NCBI GenBank assembly: GCA_947471745.1
Contig: CANJKZ010000172.1
Coordinates: forward strand, 506,001 to 570,000
Source: Closterium sp. Naga37s-1
Taxonomy: Eukaryota; Streptophyta; Zygnematophyceae; Desmidiales; Closteriaceae
Length of the DNA stretch: 64,000 nt
Direction of reading: 5' to 3'
Shown: piece after piece, positions 33,870 through 44,084 of the stretch
Position numbering within the stretch: the stretch's first letter is position 1
Layout: each line of letters begins with the position of its first letter
Translations under genes and position numbers: made by a program
The notes under the pieces: generated by a model
Told to the model about the DNA's origin: nothing
The model's input: the letters and a program-made list of their open reading frames with translations, nothing else
The model's database searches: none

Positions 33870-34221
33870 GAGATGAGGCGCAGCGGCTGCAAGACACTCA
33901 AGGTCCTCCTGCCTGTCCTCAAGGACGTCCGTGCCAAGAGCACACTCACCCCCGACGGAGGACAGTCAGACTCAGACTCAGCAACAAGACTAGCGACGTA
34001 GTCTAGACGACAGGCAGCAGCAAAGTCAACAAGCTCAGCGACAAGGGCAGACGCAGCAGTAGACTCAAACGACGGGTCAGTGACAACAGTGGCTAGCAGA
34101 CGCGTGACAGTAGGGTGCGCAGCACGAAACCGGTCAGACTCAGGGTCCGCAACGACAGGCAGAGAAGACGCAGGAGGAGACGGCAGAGGAACACGCTGCG
34201 GAGGAGAGGAAGGACGACGGA

Positions 34222-37200
34222 CTACGAGGTGGGTGTCGGGGACAGCCGGCTGACGCGGACGAGGAACACGACAACCGGAACGACCAGAACGGACAGGCGA
34301 GACAGGACGCGACGCAGGCTCACGACGCTCAGTAAGACTCCCCGTCTGCTCAGTGTAAGGAGAAGGAGCAGGCAGCGGTGAGCCAGGCTGTAACGGAAGA
34401 CCAGTAGACGAAGGGAGACTAAGAACCTGGCGAAGCACAGAGTCAGGCGGTGGCTGAGACGACGGAGACGGCGGAGCGAAGAACAGGCGCGGCTATGCAG
34501 TGACACCAGCACCAGCAGCTCCAGCACCTCCAGCAGCTCCAGAACCCCCAGCAGCTCCAGCACCTCCAGCAGCTCCAGTACCCCCAGCAGCTCCAGCACC
34601 TCCGGCAGCTCCAGAACCCCCAGCGCCAGCTCCTCCAGGACCAGCTCCACCAACAGCAGCACCCCAGAACCGGCACCTCCAGTCCCAGGGTCTCCAGCCT
34701 CCGTGTCTCCAGCAGCAGCACCCCCAGACCCAGGGTCTCCAGCAGTAGCACCCTCAGGCTCAGCACCTCCAGCCCCAGCAGCTCCAGTACCTCCAGTACG
34801 AGCACCTCCGGGACCAGCACCACTCTCAGCTCCAGTGACGTCAGCAGAAGTACCTCCAGCGGAAGAGCCCCGAGCTCCAGAAGCGCGACCCTGACGGCGA
34901 CCGTACCAGTCGTGCAGCTGCTGTGAGGTGAGAGGCACACGCGGACGAAGGCGGCTACTCCAAGGAGACCGCGTAACAGCAGACTCAAAACCCTCAGCGC
35001 CAGCACCCGCAGCAGCTCCAGAGCCTCCAGCGCCAGCACCCTCAGCAGCTCCAGAACCTCCAGCTCCAGCGCCACCAGCGCCAGCACCTCCAGCAGCTCC
35101 AGAACCTTCAGCTCCAGCACCCTCAGCAGCTCCAGAACCTCCAGCAGAAACAACTCCAGTAGCAGAGTCACCAGCTCCAGCCCCTCCCGCAGCAGGGCCC
35201 CTAGCTCCAGCAGCGCGACCCTGACAGCCAACGTACCACTCAAGCAGCTGCTGTGGGGAGAGAGGGAGTCGACGACGAGAGTGCAGCGGCGAGGCACCAG
35301 CGGAGCGACTACGGAGACGGCCGCTCCCGGGAGACTGCTCACCAGACGCCTCAGCGCCCCCAGGCTCAGCACCCCCAGACTCCTCACGCCCAGGCTCAGC
35401 ACCTCCAGTCTCCGCACCCCCAGGCTCCGCACCTCCAGGCTCCACACCCCCAGGCTCAGCACCCCCAGGCTCCGCACCCCCAGGCTCCGCACCCCCAGGC
35501 TCAGCACCCCCAGAAGCAGCACCCCGAGCAGGACCACCCTCAGCAGGACCTGAGTCACCAGTGACCTCAACCGGCGCAGTCAAAGGAGGAGGGTCTACCT
35601 GAGACACACCTGAAGGAGCAGGACCGGGAGCGGGGAGGGGGTCTACCTGGGGAGCACCTAGAGCGAGGAAGAGCGGCGGGGGGGGGAGAGGGGCAGTGCG
35701 GTAGGGGAAGAGACGGTAAAAGGGAACCGACTCGTCGAACGTGACGTCCTGAGAGGGGAAGACACGGCGCAAGGTGGGGTGGTAAAACTGCCAACCAGGC
35801 GCGTCAGGGACAAAGCCAGGGAAGACACAGCGAACAGCGCGGGCGGAGAGCTTGTCCGCGGTGGTATCGCGGACAAAGGCACGAGCACCCCAGACCCGGA
35901 AACGCGACGCATCGCCAACCTTCCCCGTCCACAGCAGTGTGGGCGAGGTCTCCGGCAAGGAGACACGGGGCCAGAGGTTGAGCTGATGCGCGGCGTACCG
36001 GACCGCAAACGGCCATAGAAAATGGGGCGCAGCCGCATGGATCATGGAGGTACGAGCGACCTCCATGACTAAGCCAATGCGGCGCTCAGCAACCCCATTC
36101 TGCTGCGGAGAGGCCGGAAGCGTGAACGTCTGGCGGATGCCGTGCTCCGCACAGAAGGCTGCCAAGAGGTCGGAGGAAAACTCCCCACCTCTGTCAGAGT
36201 GCAGACGCAGGACGGGAAAGTCCGACTGGAACCGCTCGCGGAGCTGGAGACGAGGAGCGCGGATCCAAGGGATCAAAACATCAGGGACCTCACCCTTGGT
36301 GCGCAAGGGGAAGACCGTGGTGTATCGCGTGTAGTCGTCGACGACCAGCAGGAAGTACCGCTCGTGGCCCTGTCCACGGACGCGGGCTGGGCCCCACACG
36401 TCCAGGTGGAGAGTCTGCAGGGGAGCCTCTGTGGGAGGGAACGAGGAGGAGTGAGGAGCGGCGCACTGCCGCCCCTCGACACAGGGAAGACAGGGAGGAG
36501 CAGGCGAGGGTGGGAGGGGAGGGAGAACCCTGGGAAGACCAGAGACAAGGACACGGCGGTGCATGCTGCGAAGGCGCTGCACCGAGGGGTGACCAAGGCG
36601 GTGGTGCCAAAGGAGGGTCTGGTGCGAAAAGGCGCGACACGAGCAGGGGGCCGACAACTGACCTGACGCAGACGCAGACGCAGCTACCTGAGGGGACTCA
36701 GTGGTCAGTGTGTACAGGCCCGACCATGGCTGCCGAGTGAAGGTAGCCAGGTGACGACCCGTCTGAGCACACGTGCAATGTGTCACACGCTCGTAGGCAG
36801 GGGTGAACTGGTGAACACCTGCGTCCTGGAGCGCAGAACCCGCCACCAAGTTCGTAGAGAACGAGGGGAGGTAAAGACCCGACAGTGTGCCGGACGGGAA
36901 AGCAGGACAAGGGAGGACAGTGGAGGAGGTCGCACGGACTGGACCCCCAGAGGGGTCTGCCAGGGAGACTGGAACTGGCCGACTGAGCGGCGTGAGGGTG
37001 GTGCTGTCGCGAAAGAAGGAGCGAGAAGCATCAGAGTCAAGTGTGAAGGTGTACAAGGCCTCAGCAGGCGCAGTACCAGAGAGAGCAGACTCACCAGCAC
37101 CTGGAGCAGCAGCCTCACCAGCACCCAGAGCAGGAGACGCACCAGCACCTAGAGCAGCAGCCTCACCAGCACCTAGAGCAGGAGACGCTATACCTGGGTC

Positions 37201-37440
37201 AGGCGGTACGCACAGGTAACAGGCACGGTCAGCACTAGTAGGCAATGCATACATGGCAGTGAGAATAGCATCAAAGTCAAGAGCAAATATATCTACCCTC
37301 TGCCCAAGCAGCTCCACCCAGTCGGGGAGCTCAGCCGCGTCGCCAAACTCGGTACGCCAGGCGTCGCTCAGACGGGCGAAGCAGACAGTAGGCAGCAGAC
37401 AGACGGCGCGCGCAGCGCAGCACGTCACAGGCACAGTCAC
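34222..37440 (-). CDS. Copia protease-integrase-linker frame (element B)
   Basis: One open frame of 1,072 codons. Gag tail (GQRVDIFALDFDAILTAMYA), protease (ALYTFTLDSDASRSFFRD; DSDA where relatives have DSGA), pre-integrase HRLGHPSVQRLRSMHRR and integrase (LHLDVWGPARV, FLLVVDDYTRYTTVFPL, RLHSDRGGEFSSDLLAAF, QQNGVAERRIGLVMEV with the catalytic Glu). The rest is a linker of EPGGA and GAGAEGSGAA-type repeats (about 35,560-34,500). A frameshift then separates it from the RT. The altered protease and absent gag make autonomous activity unlikely. Confidence 0.85.
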   Translation of the reverse strand: MTVPVTCCAARAVCLLPTVCFARLSDAWRTEFGDAAELPDWVELLGQRVDIFALDFDAILTAMYALPTSADRACYLCVPPDPGIASPALGAGEAAALGAGASPALGAGEAAAPGAGESALSGTAPAEALYTFTLDSDASRSFFRDSTTLTPLSRPVPVSLADPSGGPVRATSSTVLPCPAFPSGTLSGLYLPSFSTNLVAGSALQDAGVHQFTPAYERVTHCTCAQTGRHLATFTRQPWSGLYTLTTESPQVAASASASGQLSAPCSCRAFSHQTLLWHHRLGHPSVQRLRSMHRRVLVSGLPRVLPPLPPSPAPPCLPCVEGRQCAAPHSSSFPPTEAPLQTLHLDVWGPARVRGQGHERYFLLVVDDYTRYTTVFPLRTKGEVPDVLIPWIRAPRLQLRERFQSDFPVLRLHSDRGGEFSSDLLAAFCAEHGIRQTFTLPASPQQNGVAERRIGLVMEVARTSMIHAAAPHFLWPFAVRYAAHQLNLWPRVSLPETSPTLLWTGKVGDASRFRVWGARAFVRDTTADKLSARAVRCVFPGFVPDAPGWQFYHPTLRRVFPSQDVTFDESVPFYRLFPYRTAPLPPPPLFLALGAPQVDPLPAPGPAPSGVSQVDPPPLTAPVEVTGDSGPAEGGPARGAASGGAEPGGAEPGGAEPGGAEPGGVEPGGAEPGGAETGGAEPGREESGGAEPGGAEASGEQSPGSGRLRSRSAGASPLHSRRRLPLSPQQLLEWYVGCQGRAAGARGPAAGGAGAGDSATGVVSAGGSGAAEGAGAEGSGAAGGAGAGGAGAGGSGAAEGAGAGGSGAAAGAGAEGFESAVTRSPWSSRLRPRVPLTSQQLHDWYGRRQGRASGARGSSAGGTSADVTGAESGAGPGGARTGGTGAAGAGGAEPEGATAGDPGSGGAAAGDTEAGDPGTGGAGSGVLLLVELVLEELALGVLELPEVLELLGVLELLEVLELLGVLELLEVLELLVLVSLHSRACSSLRRLRRLSHRLTLCFARFLVSLRLLVFRYSLAHRCLLLLLTLSRRGVLLSVVSLRRVLSRLSVLVVPVVVFLVRVSRLSPTPTS

Positions 37441-37520
37441 AGTTACAGTCGTGGGGTAGCGGTAGGTGGACCCGAAAAAAAAAAAAAAAACGGTCCTACG
37501 GACCTACTGCTCTGATACCA

Positions 37521-37654
37521 TGTTATAATCTAGAGACAGGAATGATTGAACTATGCAAGAGTTGGGTACAAGTATGAAACCCTAAAAGGGGCTGTACCCC
37601 ATATTGGCTACCCCACTACAGCCTGCACATATATGACATGCATATACTTTGACA
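37521..37654 (-). repeat. 5' LTR of element B
   Basis: 134 bp partner of 31890-32023, with the primer-binding site adjacent. An A18-type run lies nearby at about 37,477-37,494. Confidence 0.9.
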
Positions 37655-37943
37655 GAAGTGCTTCGTTGCTGAGACAGGGAGTCTTGGGTGTTGAGCCATT
37701 TGTGTCGAGGGAGAAGGTGTGCGGGGCGGAGTTTTGGCCATTCGAGGCCGGTTGAGTGGGTTGGGAAGATGTTCCCGCGTCGCCATTCCGCAATGTTTGG
37801 AGCCCTTGCTCCAGACTCGTGAGTCGCTGAAGCAGTTGTACGAGGATGGCGGAAGGGATTGTCGTCATCTCCTCGCTTGTCGCAATCGGATTGGGCTGCG
37901 CTTCAGCCGTCAGATTCGTCTGACCTCCAGATCCTCCGGCCAT
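37655..37943 (-). pseudogene. Copia gag, N-terminal part (element A)
   Basis: Probably starts at MAGGSGGQTNLTAEAQ (37943) rather than the upstream GTG. It contains AILVQLLQRLTSLEQGLQ, a likely coiled-coil segment. Cut by element B at 37,655. Confidence 0.65.
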
Positions 37944-38036
37944 TCTCACACGTGAGTGTGTGCCGGACGCCACTTTCCGTTTGCCGAGAGTTTCGGAGGT
38001 GGCAGTGCGAAGGATTCTCGAGTCGCTCTGATATCA

Positions 38037-38284
38037 TGCTGCGATCAGAAGTTGATCTACCTCAGGATCACCTCAGGAAGGTTCGCACACTTCTAGTCTA
38101 GTGGTGGTGGGCCCTTGACCTCAATAGCAGAGTGAATGTAAATGCTTGAGATAATAAAAACATGCAGTACAAGGAATATAAATAAGAGTACAGGGGAATT
38201 CGAATCGACCTAGCTAGCCATGTACTCTAAGGGGTACATTCCCTTATTGCAGCGAAATCCAACCGTGCGACTCCGGGTGGTTAC
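38037..38284 (-). repeat. 5' LTR of element A, inner part
   Basis: Matches 25112-25359; the LTR continues at 44090-44278 on the other side of element C. Confidence 0.93.
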
Positions 38285-38580
38285 TATTAGAATGGACTAA
38301 GCTACTAGCGGAAGCTTTAGTAGTCTTAGAACCTCCTCCTAAAGCCTAGGAATCTTAGGAGCTCACTTGGGCATGAACCATGCTAGAACCAAAGTGGTTT
38401 CCAAGAAGTGAAGTTCCAACAAGAGAGAACCCTAACCTATAGGGTTTGGGAGGTGGTCCACTCTATAGAGTGTACACCACAAGTTCTCCCAACCCAACCA
38501 ATGTATTCTACACTACTATAGTGTAGATGTATCACTACATATGTTTATTGGAGCAACCCAAATTAACCTTAATTCCAACA
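38285..38580 (-). repeat. 3' LTR of element C
   Basis: 296 bp; preceded on the - strand by GGGGGG. Contains the inverted pairs CTATAGAG and CACTACTATAGTG. Confidence 0.95.
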
Positions 38581-38619
38581 CCCCCCTTGCTCCAATAAGC
38601 ATTAAAGTTCACCCATAAA

Positions 38620-38943
38620 TCAAAACACAACCCCTCCAGCGAATGAAGCCTTGGCCTTCGCAGCCATCACTCGCATGCCGATGCGCTCCAGGTTCTCATG
38701 CAGCTGCAAGCTTGGAAGAGCTTTGGTGAGCATGTCGGCATCCTGGAGGTGGGAACGTACTGAGTGCACCTCGACCTCCTGCTGGCGCACCGCATCCCGT
38801 ACAAAGTGCCATGCCACCTTAATGTGCTTGGTGCGCTGATGGAGAACGGGATTGTGGGCAAGGGAGACAGCAGCTTCATTATCACAGAGCAATGGAATAG
38901 CCCCCCCATCCCCTACATGCATCTCTGCCAACAAACTCCTCAA
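38620..38943 (-). CDS. Copia RNase H end (element C)
   Basis: RSLLAEMHVGDGGAIPLLCDNEAAVSLAHNPVLHQR, then RTKHIKVAWHFVRDAV and LQDADMLTKALPSLQLHENL. It completes the RNase H domain in a different frame from the RT frame, after one or two indels around 38,950-39,040. Confidence 0.85.
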   Translation of the reverse strand: MRSLLAEMHVGDGGAIPLLCDNEAAVSLAHNPVLHQRTKHIKVAWHFVRDAVRQQEVEVHSVRSHLQDADMLTKALPSLQLHENLERIGMRVMAAKAKASFAGGVVF

Positions 38944-41444
38944 CCAAATGGCCTCCTTGGCCCCCTCCGATAGAGCTTTGTACTCAGCTTCAGAAACGCT
39001 TGCTGCGACACTGTCTTGTTTTTTGTTATACCAGCTGATTGCTCCTCCTCCCAGTTAAAGATGTAGGCAGAGCGACTCTTGCCATCAGTCTCACCACCCC
39101 AATCCGAGTCTGTGTACCCAACAACCTGCTCACCACCTTGGCGCTCATACCTGATGACATGATCAGCTGTGTCGACCAAGTACCTGAGTGCTCTCAGTGC
39201 AGCGCGCATGTGAATGCGTCTTGGTGCCACGCAGGACTGTGCAAGGGTGTTGACAGTGAAAGACATGTCAGGACGGGTGGTCACAGCAGCATACATCAAG
39301 CTGCCAATGAGACTCTGGTACACCTTGACATCAGTTGCAACACCTTCCTTAGGTGACCAAGTACCGTTTCTGATCTTAGAGAGATCATTGGGTGACACTG
39401 GAGTATGCACCCTATGGGTCTCCTTCAGCAGATCACCAAACCTTCCCTGGAGACCACGGACATACTTCTCCTGACCAATCTCCAACCACCCATCCTTGAC
39501 CGACCTGCGAACCTCCACACCAAGGTACGTGGATACCTCACCTAGATCCTTCATCTGGTACCTCTGAGCAAGCACCTCCTTGACCTGACCGATCAGCTCC
39601 AAGCGTGGAGACACAAGCAAGAGGTCATCCACATACACCAATGCATACACTGGCTCTTCATCCACAAACCTGATGTACAGAGCCTCATCACATGCACTGC
39701 GGTCAAACCCTGCTGCAATCAGGGTGGTACCAATCTCCTCATTCCAAGCACGAGACGCTTGCTTGAGCCCATAGAGAGCTTTGCGCAAGCGATACACCCT
39801 ACCTGTACCATCATCAAATCCCTCAGGTAGCCTCACATACACCTCCTCTTGAAGGACTGCATTGAGGTAAGCATGATCAACATCCTCTTGTTGTACATGC
39901 CACCCTTTTACCGCGGCTTCTGCAAGAAGCACCCGACCTGAGGTGAGCTTGCCCACAGGGGCAAATACCTGATCATAGTCCTTCTCGGGCTCCTGAGTGT
40001 ACCCCTTAGCAACAAGGCGAACCTTGTGCTGTACCACCTTATCCTCCTTGTCAGTTTTCCTGCGGAAAACGTACCTGACCCCAATGGCCTTCTTACCTGG
40101 AGGTAAGTCGACCGGCTCTGGATCCCATACACCCATAGTGCACATTGCATTTACCTCCTTCTCAGTGCCTGCCTTCCACGCAGGGCCCTCAGGGCCACGC
40201 AGGGCCTCAGCGAGTATGCGTGGGACATCACCGGTGCTCACACCTGCCAGTGCAACACCTTCCACCTCCCTGGCCAAACACAGCATGCCCTCAACCACAC
40301 CAGCATCCCCCCCTACCTCCTCACCACATGTACCAGACTGGATACCAAGCACCTGCAAACCCGTAACCGGTGGTGGGGAGGTAGTCGCTGGTGACGGAGG
40401 GGCACCCGTAGAGAGAGGGACAGAGCGCTGACCAGAGGAGGAGGAAGAGGAAGTAGCCTGTGTAGCGGATCTCCGCTGAATGACCGAGGGGCCACTGAGC
40501 TGCTGCAGAGGGGTGGGCAGCTGCTGCACCGACACACTCAGCGGTGCCGGTGGCAGTGATAAAGGTGGCATCTCAACGTCGTCAGCCGTTGCAGAGGGTG
40601 GCGAGAGTGGAAGAGGGAGGAGTTGGGAAATTGCAGCTGCATCCTGCAGAAGCTCCCCAAATCCCTTTGCCTTGTCCCAATCCTTCCACATCGCATTCTC
40701 AAGAAAATCAACATCCCGAGCAATGCGAATGCGCATGAGAGAAGGGTCCAGCATGCGCCAACCCTTGCTCTCCATGTCCACCCCAACACAGACACACATG
40801 ACAGCCCGTGCATCAAGCTTGCCACCCTTCTCATGCCCATGCAGCATGACACTCCCCATGCAACCCCAAATCCGAGCCATGCCCACATGCGGCTTCTGGC
40901 CAGACCACGCCTCCATTGGTGTGATGGAGGTAGGCAAAGCACTGTGGGTGACCCTGTTCTTAACCCACACGACCCACATCAATGCTTCACCCCACAAGCG
41001 AGCAGGGAGACCACTGTCGACCAACAATGTGCGAATCCCCTCTGCCATCGTCCTGTGCCACCTCTCCACGACCCCATTCTGTTGCGGTGTATCTGCGACG
41101 CTCAATTGAGTTTTAATGCCAAACTCCGCCTTCCATGCTTTTACAGCTTCCCCCAAGAACTCGCCACCCCTGTCCGAGCGAACAGCCTTCAGCTTCCGCC
41201 CACACTTCAACTCCACGTCCTTATGCCATTGGCGAAGGACTTTTGCAACTGTGGCCGATTCCTTGTTGGGGAGGGGGAACGACCAAACTCGTCTGGTGAA
41301 GTCGTCAATGAGACTGAGGACATACACCGCTCCTCCAAGTGACGGTGTGCGCACTGGCCCCCACAAATCCATGTGGACCTCATCCAAAGGCCCAAGTGCC
41401 CGAGACGCCTCGTGGGGAAACGGCTTCCGAGCCGACTTTCCCAA
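38940..41444 (-). CDS. Copia integrase-reverse transcriptase (element C)
   Basis: 834 codons. Integrase: DEVHMDLWGPVRTPSLGGA, VLSLIDDFTRRVWSFPL, AVRSDRGGEFLGEAVKAW and PQQNGVVERWHRTMAEGI, all three catalytic acidic residues present. RT: VRYVFRRKTDKEDKVVQHKV, EDVDHAYLNAVLQEEVYVRL, YGLKQASRAWNEEI, YALVYVDDLLLVSP (YVDD). RNase H begins at VVGYTDSDWGGETDGKSR, then a frameshift near 39,040. It overlaps the gag-protease frame by about 240 bases. Confidence 0.9.
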   Translation of the reverse strand: MGKSARKPFPHEASRALGPLDEVHMDLWGPVRTPSLGGAVYVLSLIDDFTRRVWSFPLPNKESATVAKVLRQWHKDVELKCGRKLKAVRSDRGGEFLGEAVKAWKAEFGIKTQLSVADTPQQNGVVERWHRTMAEGIRTLLVDSGLPARLWGEALMWVVWVKNRVTHSALPTSITPMEAWSGQKPHVGMARIWGCMGSVMLHGHEKGGKLDARAVMCVCVGVDMESKGWRMLDPSLMRIRIARDVDFLENAMWKDWDKAKGFGELLQDAAAISQLLPLPLSPPSATADDVEMPPLSLPPAPLSVSVQQLPTPLQQLSGPSVIQRRSATQATSSSSSSGQRSVPLSTGAPPSPATTSPPPVTGLQVLGIQSGTCGEEVGGDAGVVEGMLCLAREVEGVALAGVSTGDVPRILAEALRGPEGPAWKAGTEKEVNAMCTMGVWDPEPVDLPPGKKAIGVRYVFRRKTDKEDKVVQHKVRLVAKGYTQEPEKDYDQVFAPVGKLTSGRVLLAEAAVKGWHVQQEDVDHAYLNAVLQEEVYVRLPEGFDDGTGRVYRLRKALYGLKQASRAWNEEIGTTLIAAGFDRSACDEALYIRFVDEEPVYALVYVDDLLLVSPRLELIGQVKEVLAQRYQMKDLGEVSTYLGVEVRRSVKDGWLEIGQEKYVRGLQGRFGDLLKETHRVHTPVSPNDLSKIRNGTWSPKEGVATDVKVYQSLIGSLMYAAVTTRPDMSFTVNTLAQSCVAPRRIHMRAALRALRYLVDTADHVIRYERQGGEQVVGYTDSDWGGETDGKSRSAYIFNWEEEQSAGITKNKTVSQQAFLKLSTKLYRRGPRRPFG

Positions 41445-43663
41445 TAAGCAAGGCTCACATGGGGAGCAATCAGTGCTCCCCCCCTAATCTCCAAGCCCAG
41501 TACACTGTTCCCCCGAGCCATCTGTTGCAATGTTGTGGGGGCGGTATGACCAAGGCGGGGATGGGCAAGGGTCAATGGGGAAAATGAGGAGGAGGACCCA
41601 GCTGCAAGAGCACTGCCTTGTGTGCCCCGAGCAAGAGGAAGAAACATCCGCACCAATCCATGGTCCCTTCCCCTCTCCTTTTCTCCAATCGCCAACACCC
41701 GCTCCCCCCGTTGAAGGACACATTTCTTGCCCTTGAATGTGACAATGACATCTCGAGAGGTGAGGTGTGGGACTGACAGCAGACGCGTGTGCATCTCAGG
41801 CACAAGGTGGACCTTTTGAATCCTCAGCAGCTGACCTCCAGCACCAACCACTGGCACCTCACCCATGCCAACAGCTTTCACCACCCGTCCATCTCCCAAT
41901 CTAACTCCCCGAACCTCTGGTGGCTGAAGCTTACTTTTGAAGTCTGACGCATAAGGAGTAAAGTTGTGGCTGGCCCCACTGTCAATCCACCACCCCTCTC
42001 GCTGCTCCTCTCCCACTGCTGCAACTGCCTCTCCAACCACTGCCTCTGCCTTGTCATCCTGCTCCTCCTCATCCGCCACCTGTGCCTTGCCGTTGGACCC
42101 ACGACCCCCCCGCTTTAAGAATGCCGGAATGCCTCCCTTAGGTCGATGAGGACATCGCTGACATGCATGTCCCTCATCCCAACAGCCATGACACAACCCC
42201 CGAGGAGCCATGCCCTTGGACCCCCAGGGGAAATCAAGCACTCCCACTTTGCCTTTCCCTTGACCCCATCTGCCCGAGTTGGTGTCACTGCTGCTACCGC
42301 TGCCTCCATGCTTTCCTCCCTTGTCCCAATTTCCCCTGCCGCTGCTGCCCACTTTCGTACCCGCTCCAAAGGTGGCTACACCATCCGATCTTGGTGCGAC
42401 ACCAATCCGCATCTCCTCGCTCCTCAAGGAGGTAAGCAGCTGATCCTTAGTGAGTGATGATGACTGGTTGTTCAGCACCACCTTCAGCATCTCAAAGTGA
42501 GGAGGTAGTCCTTTGAGTACCCTCATCATCCACTCCTCAACCTCCTCCTTTCCTCCTGCAGCCAAGTACTTAGACCTCAAGTCCTCGGCACGCGCCCAGT
42601 ATGCAGCCACCCCCTCCCCCTCTTTCATCTTCAATGAAGAGAGCTCCTCCGAGAGTGCCATCCGGTTACACAATCCACGCTGAAGGTAGAACTCCTTCAC
42701 TCGTATGTATGCCGCTGCTGTGCCTGCAGGAATTCGGGTGACTGCTCTTGCTCCGCCATCAACAGGTGCGCTGCCCAACTCGGTCTTGCCGCCGAACTCC
42801 CGTACCAAGCGAATCAGCTCATCTGGCACCAAGGCATTGCAAAATTGGGCGAATGCCTTCTGATTTTTCCTCTCCCACTTCAGCCGTGCGTCACCCGTTG
42901 CAGGTCGCTCCTCCGAGCCGTCAAAGTACCCCCATAGATCGTGCGCCGCTGCCCATTGTTCGAATCGGAAGCTCCAAGTCCAATAGTCGCTCCCATCAAA
43001 CTTTGACGCACTCTCCAGCTTCCCTTCGCCTGAGTCGTGATCCATTTGTGGCGCAGGCACTGAAGATTGACGTTGAGGTGGTGGTGGAGGCAACGGCGGT
43101 GGCGGTGAAGACGATGCGGGCAGATTCACCCCCTCTTGGTTTTTGGAGCGTAACTCCGCGCTCGAACTTCCGAATGATGAGCCGTTAGATTCTGATGAAT
43201 CCTCGCTTCGAGCCCGTTCGAATGATGTATCGCGCTCCGGGATCCCACGTCCGAGCTGTCCGCTTAAACTTGTCGAAGTTGGCCGAGTTTCCGTCGACGA
43301 AGACTCAACCGTGTCGCCCGATTTTTGGCTTGTTGGATGCGCCCTGGTGTCCTCTCTTGGCGCTCGCCCTCCAATTTCTTTTCCGCGCTTTAAATCGTCC
43401 CCGATTTGCAATTTTCCAATTCGGCCCCCGGCAGTTTTTCGCGAATTGCGTCCGATCCGCTCGTCGATTGGTGACGACCTCGAGGCAATTGTTGTAGATC
43501 GTGCTGAGACCTTTCCAACGGTGTGCTGCACGTCTTGATCGGCCAAAGTTGACTGAGCGCCTCTGTGAATGGATGTCGCTCTTCTCGTCCTCCCGAACGG
43601 ATCCACACGATTTCCAGCAGTTTTCTTCTCTCCTCCTCCCTTCCCACGTCCAGAGTCCGCCAC
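41207..43663 (-). CDS. Copia gag-protease (element C)
   Basis: 818 codons. After a charged, low-complexity N-terminus (43,663-43,050; the real start is uncertain, GTG at 43663 or ATG at 43045), gag begins near SKFDGSDYWTWSFRFEQWAA. It has YIRVKEFYLQRGLCNRMALS, a zinc knuckle CHGCWDEGHACQRC and the protease active site WWIDSGASHNFTPYASDF. The pre-integrase motif HPRLGHTAPTTLQQMARGN follows. At a run of seven G (about 41,484-41,490 on the + strand as C) the homology passes to another frame, which the integrase uses; the last 90 codons here are out-of-frame. Confidence 0.85.
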   Translation of the reverse strand: MADSGRGKGGGEKKTAGNRVDPFGRTRRATSIHRGAQSTLADQDVQHTVGKVSARSTTIASRSSPIDERIGRNSRKTAGGRIGKLQIGDDLKRGKEIGGRAPREDTRAHPTSQKSGDTVESSSTETRPTSTSLSGQLGRGIPERDTSFERARSEDSSESNGSSFGSSSAELRSKNQEGVNLPASSSPPPPLPPPPPQRQSSVPAPQMDHDSGEGKLESASKFDGSDYWTWSFRFEQWAAAHDLWGYFDGSEERPATGDARLKWERKNQKAFAQFCNALVPDELIRLVREFGGKTELGSAPVDGGARAVTRIPAGTAAAYIRVKEFYLQRGLCNRMALSEELSSLKMKEGEGVAAYWARAEDLRSKYLAAGGKEEVEEWMMRVLKGLPPHFEMLKVVLNNQSSSLTKDQLLTSLRSEEMRIGVAPRSDGVATFGAGTKVGSSGRGNWDKGGKHGGSGSSSDTNSGRWGQGKGKVGVLDFPWGSKGMAPRGLCHGCWDEGHACQRCPHRPKGGIPAFLKRGGRGSNGKAQVADEEEQDDKAEAVVGEAVAAVGEEQREGWWIDSGASHNFTPYASDFKSKLQPPEVRGVRLGDGRVVKAVGMGEVPVVGAGGQLLRIQKVHLVPEMHTRLLSVPHLTSRDVIVTFKGKKCVLQRGERVLAIGEKERGRDHGLVRMFLPLARGTQGSALAAGSSSSFSPLTLAHPRLGHTAPTTLQQMARGNSVLGLEIRGGALIAPHVSLAYWESRLGSRFPTRRLGHLGLWMRSTWICGGQCAHRHLEERCMSSVSLTTSPDEFGRSPSPTRNRPQLQKSFANGIRTWS

Positions 43664-43788
43664 GGTGCAATTTAGGCAGCCCTTCGGGAGGGATGGAAGC
43701 TAAATAGCTTCCACCAAGATATTATGGTCCGATGTCTTGAGTAACTCCTATTCCAACAGATTGCTAGGCCTTCCTAGCTCGGATACCA

Positions 43789-44084
43789 TATTAGAATGGA
43801 CTAAGCTACTAGCGGAAGCTTTAGTAGTCTTAGAACTTCCTCCTAAAGCCTAGGAATCTTAGGAGCCCACTTGGGCATGAACCATGCTAGAACCAAAGTG
43901 GTTTCCAAGAAGTGAAGTTCCAACAAGAGAGAACCCTAACCTATAGGGTTTGGGAGGTGGTCCACTCTATAGAGTGTACACCACAAGTTCTCCCAACCCA
44001 ACCAATGTATTCTACACTACTATAGTGTAGATGTATCACTACATATGTTTATTGGAGCAACCCAAATTAACCTTAATTCCAACA
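43789..44084 (-). repeat. 5' LTR of element C
   Basis: 296 bp partner of 38285-38580. Confidence 0.95.

Larger units (their letters stand above)
31890..37654 (-). mobile_element. Element B: Ty1/copia lacking gag
   Basis: LTRs of 134 bp at 31890-32023 and 37521-37654. Primer-binding site TGGTATCAGAGCAGTAGG on the - strand at 37520-37503, a perfect initiator-Met type. A purine tract (CTATGGGGGTG) precedes the 3' LTR. Flanking GAATT (31885-31889) and GAAGT (37655-37659) are an imperfect duplication. The first coding sequence starts about 80 bp after the LTR, and is already the gag-protease junction: gag is deleted. It sits in A's gag. Confidence 0.9.
38285..44084 (-). mobile_element. Element C: full-length young Ty1/copia
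   Basis: LTRs of 296 bp (38285-38580 and 43789-44084) differing at about two sites, starting TGTTGGAATTAAGG on the - strand. The duplication GTTAC flanks it (38280-38284 and 44085-44089). Primer-binding site TGGTATCCGAGC follows the 5' LTR. A third copia family, inserted in A's 5' LTR. Coding capacity is almost complete: gag-protease, integrase-RT and RNase H frames with three frame changes. Confidence 0.95.
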
